Assembly: GCA_019242475.1 (NCBI GenBank)
Contig: JAFAVK010000009.1
Coordinates: 1-64,000 of the forward strand
Source: Acidobacteriota bacterium
Lineage (GTDB): Bacteria; Acidobacteriota; Blastocatellia; Pyrinomonadales; Pyrinomonadaceae
Direction of reading: 5' to 3'
Length of the DNA: 64,000 nucleotides
Shown here: positions 27,969 to 36,218 of the stretch, piece by piece
Layout of the letters: each line of letters starts with the position of its first letter
Position numbering within the stretch: the stretch's first letter is position 1
The notes under the pieces: model-generated
The model's database searches: none
Told to the model about the DNA's origin: nothing
What the model saw: only the letters and a program-made list of their open reading frames with translations
Program-made: the position numbers and the translations under genes

Positions 27969-29419
27969 CGACGGCAGCCCCGGACATTTCGGACACCACG
28001 ACTTTCGTCCCCGACCTGCTCTACTCCGGCGGGCGCTTCCACGCCGGGTATGCTCTGGTCTGCGACGCGGAGGGACGTGTCGTCTCCGTCACGCGCGTTG
28101 AAGAGTTGCCGGGTGAGACGAACGCGGTTCGACTCCGCAAACGCGCCATGCTGCCGGGGCTCGTCAACGCGCACTCGCACGCCTTCCAGCGCGTCATCCG
28201 CGGGCGCACGGAGTACCGCGGTTCGTCGTCGGACTCCTTCTGGACTTGGCGCGAGATGATGTACGCGGCCGCCCAACGCCTCACGCCCGAGGCCATCTAC
28301 GACGCGTCGCGCATGGCCTTCATGGAGATGGCGCTCGCAGGGATAACGTCGGTCGGCGAGTTCCACTACCTGCACCGGACGCCCGCGGGCGGCGAGTACG
28401 AAGACCCGAACCTTCTGGCCCTTGAGGTCGCGCGCGCCGCGCGCGATGTGGGGCTCCGCATCGCGCTGCTGCGGGTCGCCTACGCGCGCGCGGGCTTTCG
28501 GAAAGAGCCCGACCCGCGGCAACTGCGCTTCATCGAGCCAGACCCCGCGGTCTTCATCCGTCACGCCGAGTCGCTCGCGCGCGCCCTCGGAGGCGACCCG
28601 CACGCGTGGCTCGGCGTCGCACCACACAGCGTGCGCGCGGTGCCGGTCGAGTACCTGCGCGCGCTGCGGTCTTACGCGTACGCGTACCACCTGCCGCTGC
28701 ACATGCACGTCGCGGAGCAGCCGGCCGAGGTCGGGGCGTGCGAGGCGGAACACGGGCGCACGCCCGTCAAGCTCCTGGCCGACGAGGGGGTGCTTTCGCC
28801 GCGCTTCACGGGCGTCCACGCCGTGCACGTCACGCCGGAAGAGGTGGCACTGTTGGCAAAGGCGCGCGCGTGCGTATGCGCGTGCCCGACGACCGAGCGC
28901 AACCTCGGCGACGGCGTCGTGCCCGCCGACTTGTTCTTTGAAGCGGGCGTGCGCGTGGCGCTCGGCACCGACAGCCACACGCAGATTGATTTGCTCGAAG
29001 ATGCGCGCGGGCTCGAATATCACCTGCGCCTGAAGACGCTCCGGCGTAACGTCCTCGCGCCCGCGAGTGTTAAAGATGAGAGTGTTTTTGAAGGGGCTCC
29101 CGAAGTCGCGGGGCTCGCCGCGCGTCTTTTCGAGTGCGCGACGTTCATGGGGGCTGAAAGCATCGGCGCGCACGCGGGCTCGTTCGAGCCGGGGCGCGCG
29201 GCCGACTTCTTCACCGTTGACCTCGAAGACCCGACCATCGCGGGCGCGTCGCCGGACGACCTGCTGCCCGCGATAGTCTTCTCCGCCTCGCGCGCCGCCG
29301 TCCGCGAGACGGCCGTCGGCGGCCGCCTCGTCGTCGAGTCCGGCCGACACCCCTTGCAGGGCGAGATCGTCTCGCGCTTCAAAGCGCTCCAGAAGAGGCT
29401 CTGGGGAAGTGATGAATGA
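27965..29419 (+). CDS. hutF: formimidoylglutamate deiminase
   Basis: 484 aa, amidohydrolase-superfamily enzyme of the five-step histidine degradation route: N-formimino-L-glutamate + H2O gives N-formyl-L-glutamate + NH3. Seen: metal site HAHSHAFQRVIRGRTEYR (HxH plus the HutF-typical FQR...RTEY), VAPHSVRAVP, HMHVAEQ, HAVHVTPEE, CPTTERNLGDG, and GTDSHTQIDLLED with the metal Asp. I chose GTG 27965 (GTGA overlap with the preceding stop) because AGGAAAG lies just upstream; a longer in-frame extension inside the DUF885 gene is unlikely. The last codons (SDE-stop) lie in the left arm of a heptad hairpin. No hutH/U/I/G is visible nearby. Confidence 0.93.
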   Translation: MTTAAPDISDTTTFVPDLLYSGGRFHAGYALVCDAEGRVVSVTRVEELPGETNAVRLRKRAMLPGLVNAHSHAFQRVIRGRTEYRGSSSDSFWTWREMMYAAAQRLTPEAIYDASRMAFMEMALAGITSVGEFHYLHRTPAGGEYEDPNLLALEVARAARDVGLRIALLRVAYARAGFRKEPDPRQLRFIEPDPAVFIRHAESLARALGGDPHAWLGVAPHSVRAVPVEYLRALRSYAYAYHLPLHMHVAEQPAEVGACEAEHGRTPVKLLADEGVLSPRFTGVHAVHVTPEEVALLAKARACVCACPTTERNLGDGVVPADLFFEAGVRVALGTDSHTQIDLLEDARGLEYHLRLKTLRRNVLAPASVKDESVFEGAPEVAGLAARLFECATFMGAESIGAHAGSFEPGRAADFFTVDLEDPTIAGASPDDLLPAIVFSASRAAVRETAVGGRLVVESGRHPLQGEIVSRFKALQKRLWGSDE

Positions 29420-29483
29420 TGAGTGATGAATGATGAATTAACTGCTGCCTTTCATTCATCATTCATCACTCATCATTCATCAC
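29409..29483. repeat. heptad hairpin 5 (units ATGAATG/ATGAGTG)
   Basis: Left arm 29409-29437 and right arm 29451-29483 are perfectly complementary over about 29 nt, built of GTGATGA and ATGATGA heptamers. The loop is about 13 nt. The left arm contains the hutF stop codon. Confidence 0.9.
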
Positions 29484-29545
29484 CCCCTCTTGTCGCGGCG
29501 GCGCGGCGCGTGCTACGCTCGGGGCACAACCAAGGAGTAAAGGGC

Positions 29546-29998
29546 ATGAGATATTACGCCACACGCATCCCCGCGGCTTTAATCACTTTCGTCCTCGGCG
29601 TCGCTTCGGCCAACCTCTTGGGTTACGCGGTGGGCTCTTCGGACGAGCGTGCCGTGCTCGCCGTCGAGCGCGAGTACGTCCGCGCGCACGTCGAGCGGGA
29701 CGTGGACGCGCTCGACCGCGTGCTGGCCGACGACTTCTCGATGTTCGGCGGGCGGATCACGAAGGAGCACCGGCTGGCGCTCATCTCGAACCCCCTCTTC
29801 GCCGTCACCTCGCTCAAGACGGACGACGTGCAGGTGGTCGTGAGCGACGGTCACGCCCTCATCACGGGGACGGCGCGGCTCTCGGGAAGTTTCCGCGGCC
29901 GCGAGTTCAGCACGCCGCGCTACGGCTACACGCGCCACCTGGAGAAGCGCGGCGGCCGCTGGCAGATCGTCTCGTGCGAGTTCACCGTGCCCTGGTGA
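29546..29998 (+). CDS. secreted or membrane-anchored SnoaL/DUF4440-like (NTF2-fold) protein
   Basis: 150 aa from ATG 29546 (AAGGAG 8 nt upstream). The N-terminus MRYYATRIPAALITFVLGVA is a signal or anchor. The rest fits the NTF2-like cone fold of the DUF4440 group: VEREYVRAHVERDVDALDRV helix, LADDFSMFGGRITKEHRL, and the closing strands ALITGTARLSG... and RYTRHL-like YGYTRHLEKRGGRWQIVSCEFT. Such proteins range from isomerases to ligand binders; no activity can be assigned. Stands alone behind the hairpin that follows hutF. Confidence 0.82.
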   Translation: MRYYATRIPAALITFVLGVASANLLGYAVGSSDERAVLAVEREYVRAHVERDVDALDRVLADDFSMFGGRITKEHRLALISNPLFAVTSLKTDDVQVVVSDGHALITGTARLSGSFRGREFSTPRYGYTRHLEKRGGRWQIVSCEFTVPW

Positions 29999-30096
29999 GC
30001 GCGCCGCACGTTCCAACCCTTTTCATTTCGTGAAGGCCGCCGGACGCCCGGCCCGACCGCCGCGGCGCCGGGCGGCCTTGTGTTTTGGTCGAACGG

Positions 30097-31239
30097 ATGA
30101 GCGTCGAAGAGATACTCGCGGGGCTGGTGGCGATTGACTCCACCTCCGCGCGCTCGAACGTCGAGGTCGTCAAACACCTCGCCGCGCGCGCCGAAGGGCT
30201 CGGGCTGTCAACGCGCCTCTACCCCTACGCGGACGAGCGCGGCGTCGAGAAGCTGCAACTCGTCGCCGTCAGCCCGAAAGATTTTGAAGAGGGCGGCGAG
30301 GTCGAGCTGGCCTTAGTCGGGCACACCGACACGGTGCCTTTCGACCCGGCGTGGGCGGAGGCCCTGACGCTTACGGAGCGCGGCGGGAGACTGTACGGGC
30401 GCGGCGCGTGCGACACGAAGGGGTTCATCGCGGCGGCGCTCGCGGCGCTGGAAGGGTTGAACGTCGAAGGGCTCGCGCGGCCCCTCGCGCTCGTGCTGAC
30501 GGCCGACGAGGAGGTCGGGTGTCTCGGCGCGAAGCGTCTGGCCGACGCGAAGCCCTTCCGCGCGCGCGCGGCTGTCGTCGGAGAGCCAACGTCCCTGCGC
30601 CCCATGCGCGCGGGCAAGGGCTACTGCCTCGCGGAGGTGTCGGTGCGCGGCCGCGAGGGGCACAGCGCCTACCCCGCGCTCGGGGCTTCGGCCATCATGC
30701 GCGCCGCCCGCCTGCTCAACAGAATCGAGGCGGTCGCCGAAGAGTTAAAAGGTCTCCCGCACGAGGCGTTCGACCCGCCGCACACGACGCTCAACGTCGG
30801 GCTCATCCGGGGGGGCACTGCGAAGAACGTCATCGCGGGCGAGTGCCGCTTCACGCTCGAATGGCGCCCCGTGCCCGGCCAGAGGCCCGAGCTTGTGGCC
30901 GACCTCGTGCGGCGCGAGGTCGAGGCGCTTCGTCAACAGGACGGAGACTTCGACTGCGAGGTCTTCGTCACGCGGCTCGACGGCGGGGCCGAGACGCCTT
31001 CGGACGCGCCGCTCGTCTCCGCCCTGGAAGAGTTAACGGCGCGGACGGCGGGCACGGTCGCCTTCGGCACGGAGGCGCCGCAGTTAACGGAGCTTGGCGC
31101 CGACGCGGTCATCTTCGGCCCCGGCGACATACGCGTCGCGCACCGCACGGGCGAATTCGTCCCCGTCGAAGAGCTGCGCGAATGTGCCCGCATCCTCCGC
31201 CGCACAATCGAACGCTTTTGCGGCGGAGAGCATCAATAA
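30097..31239 (+). CDS. argE: M20-family deacylase, acetylornithine deacetylase (ArgE) type
   Basis: 380 aa, cytosolic M20 metallohydrolase that removes the acetyl group from N-acetyl-L-ornithine or a related N-acyl amino acid. Seen: VGHTDTVPFD (metal His/Asp), GRGACDTKGFIAAAL (bridging Asp), TADEEVGCLGA (catalytic Glu pair), VVGEPTSLRPMRAGKGY, dimerisation-domain GREGHSAYP, and GTEAPQLTELGADAVIFGPGDIRVAHRTGEFV with the last His. The last segment is typical of ArgE rather than DapE. No clear ribosome site; ATG 30097 preferred over TTG 30085. No other arg genes are nearby, so another N-acyl substrate remains possible. Confidence 0.88.
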   Translation: MSVEEILAGLVAIDSTSARSNVEVVKHLAARAEGLGLSTRLYPYADERGVEKLQLVAVSPKDFEEGGEVELALVGHTDTVPFDPAWAEALTLTERGGRLYGRGACDTKGFIAAALAALEGLNVEGLARPLALVLTADEEVGCLGAKRLADAKPFRARAAVVGEPTSLRPMRAGKGYCLAEVSVRGREGHSAYPALGASAIMRAARLLNRIEAVAEELKGLPHEAFDPPHTTLNVGLIRGGTAKNVIAGECRFTLEWRPVPGQRPELVADLVRREVEALRQQDGDFDCEVFVTRLDGGAETPSDAPLVSALEELTARTAGTVAFGTEAPQLTELGADAVIFGPGDIRVAHRTGEFVPVEELRECARILRRTIERFCGGEHQ

Positions 31240-31247
31240 AACGGTGA

Positions 31248-31371
31248 ACAGTAGGCAGTAGGCAGATGGCAGCAGGCAGTTCAGAGCCCCGCCGTCGGGA
31301 ATCCTAAGCTAATCCTTCAACTTCTGTAACGCGGAGCGACTGCCTACTGTCATCTGCCTACTGCCTACTGT
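31248..31371. repeat. heptad hairpin 6 (unit GCAGTAG)
   Basis: Left arm 31248-31281, right arm 31339-31371, both tandem GCAGTAG-type heptamers with variants GCAGATG and GCAGCAG. Spacer about 57 nt. Located 8 nt after the argE stop codon. Confidence 0.85.
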
Positions 31372-31389
31372 GTTTCGAGGCATTTATCA

Positions 31390-32526
31390 ATGAGTCTTTC
31401 CCTTTTACAAAGAGTCTTCCCGCGGCTGTTGGCGCTGTCGCTGTGCGTGTCGGCGCTGGCGGTCGGGGCTGCGGCGCGGCAGCAGCAGGCGCCGCTGACG
31501 AACGCGGAATTTCTTGCGCTTGTCCGACAGCTCCCGCAGAAGCCGGCCATGAAGGATCTGCTCCTCGCGGAGATACGAAGGCGCGGCATCGGGTTCACGC
31601 TGACGCCGGGGCTGCGCGCCTTCGTCGCTACCAAGAGCGGCAACGACGTGGAGCTGCGCCGCGCGCTCGAAGAGGCCGAGCGCCGCTTCCTCAACCCCTC
31701 GGAGGCGAAGCCGCTGCCGCCCGAGGCCGAGTCCCAGGAGCTGCTCGCGAAGGCGCGCGCCGCCACGCTCGAAGCGCTCGACCAGATGCCGGACTTCGTC
31801 GTCAAGCAGCTCGTCTCGCGCGCCTACGCGCGGGGCACGTCGCAGAACTGGCACACGGACGACCACCTCGTGGTCGGCGTGAGCTACCGCCCGAGCGAGG
31901 GCGAGAAGTACCGCCTGCTCCAGGTCAACGGCATCAAGGGGCCGGACGCGGAGGAGAAGAGCGATTACGTCCAGGCGGGCGGGGCCAGCTCGACGGGCGA
32001 GTTCGTCACCGTGCTCAAAGAGCTGTTCGCCGACACGAGCCGCACGGAGTTCAAACCGCTCGACACGGACACGGTGCGCGGCCGGCGCACCATCGTCTAC
32101 TCCTACGACATCAAGAAGGAGAACTCACGCTGGGAGTTGAAGACCGAGAGCCAGGCCACAATCGCCGGGCAGCGCGGCAAGGTCTGGGTTGACCGGGAGA
32201 AGGCGCGCATCCTCCGCATCGAGTTCGAGTCCTACGACGTGCCCGCCACGTTCCCCATCACGTCCGCCGTCGTCGCCATCGAGTACGACTGGGTGACGAT
32301 CCAGGGGCAGGGCGACTACCTCCTGCCCTCGCGCTCGCTCGTCCTGATGACGACCGTCGGCCGCGGCGAGACCGTGCAGACGCGCAACGAGATACGCTTC
32401 CACAACTACCAGAAGTACGGCACCGAGCTGAAGATTCTCGACGACGACATCCTCGACGAGGACGTGCCGAAGGAGGCGCCGCCGCCCCCTCCCCCTGCTG
32501 TGAAGCCGCCCGAGAAGAAGCCCTAA
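31390..32526 (+). CDS. secreted hypothetical protein, possibly LolA-like fold
   Basis: 378 aa with a signal peptide (RLLALSLCVSALAVGAAARQ) and GAGG about 9 nt before the start. Residues 30-105 are helical with PLTNAEFLALVRQLP. From about 125 the chain looks like alternating beta strands (VSYRPSEGEKYRLLQVNG; WELKTESQATIAGQRGKVWVD; ILRIEFESYDVP). The end is proline-rich (PKEAPPPPPPAVKPPEKKP). The strand pattern with 'GKVWVDREKARILRIE' is like outer-membrane lipoprotein-sorting-type (LolA/LppX) sheets seen in many acidobacterial secreted proteins, but I am not sure. Periplasmic or surface location inferred. Confidence 0.78.
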   Translation: MSLSLLQRVFPRLLALSLCVSALAVGAAARQQQAPLTNAEFLALVRQLPQKPAMKDLLLAEIRRRGIGFTLTPGLRAFVATKSGNDVELRRALEEAERRFLNPSEAKPLPPEAESQELLAKARAATLEALDQMPDFVVKQLVSRAYARGTSQNWHTDDHLVVGVSYRPSEGEKYRLLQVNGIKGPDAEEKSDYVQAGGASSTGEFVTVLKELFADTSRTEFKPLDTDTVRGRRTIVYSYDIKKENSRWELKTESQATIAGQRGKVWVDREKARILRIEFESYDVPATFPITSAVVAIEYDWVTIQGQGDYLLPSRSLVLMTTVGRGETVQTRNEIRFHNYQKYGTELKILDDDILDEDVPKEAPPPPPPAVKPPEKKP

Positions 32527-32551
32527 ACATCCCCTCCGGGGATTTAAATCC

Positions 32552-33790
32552 TTACAACTTCAACTGCCCCGCCTCGACCACCGGCTTGCCGTCGAGCGTG
32601 ACGGTCGTGCCCGCGAGCGAGACGCCGTAGTTGTAGGCGGTCTTGTTGTCGCCGCCCGCCCAGACGTTGTTGCCGAGGCCGAGCGTGACGGTGCCCGCCG
32701 GCACCCACGTCGCGAGCTGGCTGTTCGCCGGGAGCTTGACGTTCGGGTTGATGCCGAAGTCCACGAAGGCGAAGGTGTCTTTGCCCTCGCCCGCCGCGTC
32801 GTAGTCCGCTTTCAGCTTGTCGAAGCCGGGCCCCGACCCCGTCAGCGAGACGAGCTTGCCCGCACTGAACGTCAGCGTCAGGTCGTTGATCTCCTGCCCC
32901 CGGTAGAAGTCCTTCTTCGCCACGATCTTCCCCTCGGCCGTCCCCGGCACGGGCGTCGTGTAGACCTCGCCCGCCGGCAGGTAGACGCTCATGTTGGCCG
33001 GCCCCTTCTTCAAGTCCTCGGCCGAGATGATGCCGTCGCTCACGCCGTAGGTGCGGCCCTGCACCTTGAGCTTGAGGTCGGTGCCGTTCGCGTCGGTGAC
33101 GTGTATCTCGCTGCCCGCGGCGAGCGCCGCGCTCACCTGCGCGCCGCGCGCCTGGAGGTCTGTGTAGTCGATGTTGACGCCGCCCCAGAAGGTCTTCGAC
33201 AGCTCCTCGGCCGTCATGCCGTAGCGCGGCGCGAGCCACTCCTGCGGGTAGAGGCCGTTGCCGACTTCGACCGCGCGGACGTGGTGCATGACGTACGCCT
33301 CCTCGACCGGCTCGTTGGCCTTGGCGCGCGCGGCCAGGCGCTTCGGGTCGGCGTCGGCGAAGAGCTTCTCGTCCGTGCTGCGGTCGAGCGCGATGGTGAC
33401 GTTGACGACCTCGGCCAGCTTCAGGTCGCGCTGGTCGGCCTGCGAGTCGTACTTCTCGGGCACGTCGGTGTAGAGGCGCTTGGCGAGGCGGTCGGAGCCG
33501 ACGGTGAGGAGCGGGAAGGCGCCCGCCTTGCGCACCTGGACGGCGATGTCTTCGAGCAGCTCCATGTTCTCGGCCCCGCCCGAGACCAGGACGACCTCGC
33601 CCTCCTTGACCCCTGCGCTCTGGTTGACGATGCGCCCGGCGAGCTGTTCGAGGTCGGTCGGCGGAGCCTTGACGGTGGGCTTCACGTCGTCGGCGAGTTT
33701 GGAAGGCTGGACGGGCGCGGGCTGCGCCTGGCACGCGGCCAGCGCGAGGCAGGCGGCGGCGGAGACGAGCGGGGCAAGCAGTCTTTTCAT
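32552..33790 (-). CDS. M29-aminopeptidase-like lipoprotein, metal site altered
   Basis: 412 aa. Signal peptide with lipobox LALAAC, so exported and lipid-anchored. AAAGGAG precedes ATG 33790. The body aligns by eye with thermophilic (M29) aminopeptidases: VKEGEVVLVSGG, DYTDLQARGAQVSAALAAGSEIHVT, YLPAGEVYTTPVPGTAEGKI (with the Glu that binds metal in M29), FAFVDFGINPNVKLP and GLGNNVWAGGDNKTAYN followed by TLDGKPVV. In active M29 enzymes the positions corresponding to TVTLGLG and AYNYG normally carry His ligands; I see none here. It may therefore be a non-catalytic or differently acting relative. Divergent from the DUF4166 operon. Confidence 0.78.
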   Translation of the reverse strand: MKRLLAPLVSAAACLALAACQAQPAPVQPSKLADDVKPTVKAPPTDLEQLAGRIVNQSAGVKEGEVVLVSGGAENMELLEDIAVQVRKAGAFPLLTVGSDRLAKRLYTDVPEKYDSQADQRDLKLAEVVNVTIALDRSTDEKLFADADPKRLAARAKANEPVEEAYVMHHVRAVEVGNGLYPQEWLAPRYGMTAEELSKTFWGGVNIDYTDLQARGAQVSAALAAGSEIHVTDANGTDLKLKVQGRTYGVSDGIISAEDLKKGPANMSVYLPAGEVYTTPVPGTAEGKIVAKKDFYRGQEINDLTLTFSAGKLVSLTGSGPGFDKLKADYDAAGEGKDTFAFVDFGINPNVKLPANSQLATWVPAGTVTLGLGNNVWAGGDNKTAYNYGVSLAGTTVTLDGKPVVEAGQLKL

Positions 33791-34000
33791 GCGGGTTGGG
33801 CTCCTTTCGGGAAGTGGAACGTACGGGGCCGCGCGCGGGCGGCGGTTGTAGTTAGATTAATGCTCGGGTCTAACTACGAAGGGATTTCCTCTGGCGGATT
33901 GCGGGTTCGGCGAAATGTCAGGCGCCTTCTATTGCAAACGCGCCTCGAAGTCAAGGTGATTTCGCCCGCGGACGCTTCACGTTCGGGTTATCATCCGTCC

Positions 34001-34582
34001 ATGTCCGGCGAGGCACAGGCGGCCGAGGGCGCGCGCGCGGGGCTCTACGAGCGTCTGGTCGGCGAGGGCTGGGGCGCGCTGGACGAGCCCGTGCGCCGTC
34101 TCCACCTGCGGGCGCGCGGCGCGGGCGCCTTCAAGGTGCGGCGCGGCGGGGGCCGAGTCGCGCGCGTCGTCGCGCGGCTGATGGGTTTGCCTGAAGGCGG
34201 CGAGGACGTGCCGCTCCGGCTCTCGGTCGAGCCGCACGGGGGCGGCGAGCGCTGGCGGCGCAACTTCGCGGGCAGGGAGTTCGTCACCGTGCAGGGCGAG
34301 CACGCCGCCGGTCTGATGGCCGAGCGCACGGGGTCTTTCGAGCTGCTCTTCCGACTGAAGGCCGAAGGGGGCGCGCTTCTCTACAGGCAGGAGGGCGTGG
34401 CCTTGCGCGTCGGAGGCTTGCGGGTGAGACTGCCGCGGCTGCTCGCGCCGTGCGTGGAGGCTTGGGAGCGGGGAGACAAGGACGGGGGCGTGCAAGTATC
34501 CGTCTGCGTGACGGCGCCGCTCGTCGGGCTGCTGATCCGTTACGAGGGTCTGTTGAGAACGGAGGACGAGGAACGTTGTTGA
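34001..34582 (+). CDS. DUF4166 domain protein
   Basis: 193 aa from ATG 34001 (MSGEAQAAEGARAGLYERLV). The start LYERLVGEGWGALDEPVRRLH and the middle SVEPHGGGERWRRNFAGREF with AERTGSFELLFRLKAEGGAL match the DUF4166 family, predicted to be a beta-rich domain often next to membrane proteins or saccharopine-dehydrogenase-like genes. No signal peptide, no known activity. No ribosome site is seen upstream. The stop overlaps the next gene's start, so this heads a three-gene overlapping set. Confidence 0.8.
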   Translation: MSGEAQAAEGARAGLYERLVGEGWGALDEPVRRLHLRARGAGAFKVRRGGGRVARVVARLMGLPEGGEDVPLRLSVEPHGGGERWRRNFAGREFVTVQGEHAAGLMAERTGSFELLFRLKAEGGALLYRQEGVALRVGGLRVRLPRLLAPCVEAWERGDKDGGVQVSVCVTAPLVGLLIRYEGLLRTEDEERC

Positions 34583-35130
34583 CGACGGCGCTCTGGCTGC
34601 TGGCGGTTCAGGGGGCGATTGGCGCCTTCGACACGGTCTACTACCACGAGTGGCGCGCGCGGCTGCCGGCGCTGCCCGGGGCGCGTGCGGAGCTGCGTTT
34701 GCACGCGGCGCGCGCGCTCGTCTACGCAGTCCTCTTCGCGCTGCTGCCGCGCGTCGAGTGGCGCGGCGCGTGGGCCTACGTGCTCGCGTCGCTGCTCGCG
34801 TCGGAAATCTTCATCACGCTCCGCGACTTCGTCGTGGAGGACGCGGTGCGCGCGCCGCTCGGCGGCGTCTTCGCGGGCGAGCGCGTGACGCACACCTTGA
34901 TGGCGATCATCTACGGCGCGATGCTCGCGAACCTGCTCCCGGCGGCGCTCGTTTGGCGGCGCGCCGAGACGACGCTCGCGCCGCACACGCAGGCGGTGCC
35001 GGAAGGGCTTGTCTGGCTCCTGACGTTAATGTCCGTGGGCGTCGCGCTCTCGGGGCTGCGCGACGCGTACGCGGCGCTGGGGCTGCCCGGCGGGGCGTGG
35101 CCCTGGCGTGCTGAAGGGGTGGGCGTTTGA
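34576..35130 (+). CDS. integral membrane protein, unknown family
   Basis: About 184 aa from TTG 34576, with AGGAA a few nt upstream and a 7-nt overlap with the DUF4166 gene. Five or six hydrophobic helices (LTTALWLLAVQGAIGAF; ARALVYAVLFALLP; AWAYVLASLLASEIFI; AIIYGAMLANLLPAALVW; GLVWLLTLMSVGVALSGL). A conserved-looking YYHEWRARLP lies after the first helix, and LRDFVVEDAVR and GERVTHTLMAI further on. The charged/His residues near the membrane could bind metal, but this is speculation. Its TGA overlaps the start of the next membrane protein. I do not recognise the family. Confidence 0.75.
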   Translation: MLTTALWLLAVQGAIGAFDTVYYHEWRARLPALPGARAELRLHAARALVYAVLFALLPRVEWRGAWAYVLASLLASEIFITLRDFVVEDAVRAPLGGVFAGERVTHTLMAIIYGAMLANLLPAALVWRRAETTLAPHTQAVPEGLVWLLTLMSVGVALSGLRDAYAALGLPGGAWPWRAEGVGV

Positions 35131-35537
35131 TCGCGCGCAGGAGGTTTCACCGCGCGGTCTTCTGCGCGGCCGGGGCTTACAACATCGCGTGGGGGCTCTA
35201 CTCGGCGCTCGACCCGCAGTGGCTCTTCCGCTTCTCGGGCCTGCCCTTGCAGAACCACCCGCAAATCTTCGCCTGCCTCGGCATGGTCGTCGGCCTCTAC
35301 GGCATCATCTACTTCGAGGTCGCGCGCGCGCCCGAGCGCGGCTGGCTGCTGGCCGCTGTCGGGTTGTTAGGCAAGCTACTCGGCCCCGTCGGCCTCGCCC
35401 AACTCATCTACAGCGGCGCCTGGCCGCCCTCCACCATCATCCTCTGCCTGACGAACGACCTCATCTGGTGGATTCCCTTCTCGCTCTACCTCTACGACGC
35501 GTGGCCCGAGTTCCGCCGCGACTATCTGAAGAGATAG
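35127..35537 (+). CDS. small integral membrane protein
   Basis: 136 aa from TTG 35127 (TTGA overlap with the preceding stop; AAGGGG upstream). Four hydrophobic helices: VFCAAGAYNIAWGLYSAL, IFACLGMVVGLYGIIYFEVA, WLLAAVGLLGKLLGPVGLAQLIY and IILCLTNDLIWWIPFSLYLY. It resembles uncharacterised small membrane proteins that travel with DUF4166 genes. No motif gives a function. The trio 34001-35537 is almost surely one transcript with translational coupling. Confidence 0.78.
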   Translation: MIARRRFHRAVFCAAGAYNIAWGLYSALDPQWLFRFSGLPLQNHPQIFACLGMVVGLYGIIYFEVARAPERGWLLAAVGLLGKLLGPVGLAQLIYSGAWPPSTIILCLTNDLIWWIPFSLYLYDAWPEFRRDYLKR

Positions 35538-35720
35538 ACGGCGCACACGAACGGATAGGGCGGCGCCGCGGGGCGGCGTGTCGCGCGGGCCGGGCGTTTA
35601 AAACCGGCGGTTCTCGCTGCCCTGACTACGCGACGGGCGCGGCACGCGGATTCCTTCACACGCGGTCGAAGCTCAGCTTCAATCCGTAACTTCACGCAGA
35701 CTGAAAAGGAGAATCGACGA

Positions 35721-36107
35721 ATGTCAACGACGACTACCGCAACTTCCACCGACCCGACCCTGGCGCGCTACGAGTGCGCGAGCGGCTGCGGCACGCTCAC
35801 TTTCACGTGGCAGCAGGGGGACTTCAAGGGGGGCCGGCTCGGTACGGCCTCGCTCGGCCAGATTCAGAACGAGCCCATACAGGTCTTCGACGCCCAGCCC
35901 ATCTACTACAACGGCGTCGTGATCGGCACGAACTGGGGCTTCCAGGCGCAGCACGGCTCGTTCGTCGGCCGCATGTACGTCGCGCTCCACAAGACCATCG
36001 TCCGCTTCGCGCACTTCAGGCCGGGCGACCCGTGGCCGCAGGCCATCTGCCTCTTCTCGACCCCCGACCCGCGCGACTCGCGCGAGGGCATCGAGAAGGC
36101 CGCGTAG
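35721..36107 (+). CDS. hypothetical small protein
   Basis: 128 aa, AGGAGA 7 nt before the ATG. The N-terminus is Thr/Ser-rich (MSTTTTATSTDPTLARYE) and not a signal peptide. Then CASGCGTLTFTWQQGDFKGG, a strand-rich core (TASLGQIQNEPIQVFDAQPI, GTNWGFQAQHG), VALHKTIVRFAHFRPGDPWP and a short acidic tail. The two closely spaced Cys could bind a metal or form a disulfide. I do not recognise the family. Followed by a heptad hairpin and convergent with kgd. Confidence 0.68.
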   Translation: MSTTTTATSTDPTLARYECASGCGTLTFTWQQGDFKGGRLGTASLGQIQNEPIQVFDAQPIYYNGVVIGTNWGFQAQHGSFVGRMYVALHKTIVRFAHFRPGDPWPQAICLFSTPDPRDSREGIEKAA

Positions 36108-36110
36108 GAG

Positions 36111-36212
36111 AAGTAGTCAGTAGTCAGTAGTCAGTAGAAAAAGAGGCGGCGCGCCCGGCTTAATAACCGGGCGCGCCGCTTTGTCTTCCTACTCTCTACT
36201 GACTACTGTCTT
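36111..36212. repeat. heptad hairpin 7 (unit GTAGTCA) with inner terminator
   Basis: Left arm 36111-36136 (tandem GTAGTCA units), right arm about 36188-36212 (CTACTGA units). They enclose a strong GC hairpin. Located between the convergent stop codons at 36107 and 36219. Confidence 0.82.
36146..36179. terminator. 13-bp GC hairpin between convergent genes
   Basis: Perfect stem GCGGCGCGCCCGG / CCGGGCGCGCCGC, loop CTTAATAA, followed by TTTG on the plus strand. Nested inside the heptad arms; serves the 128-aa gene and/or kgd. Confidence 0.78.
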
Positions 36213-36218
36213 CTTTCC

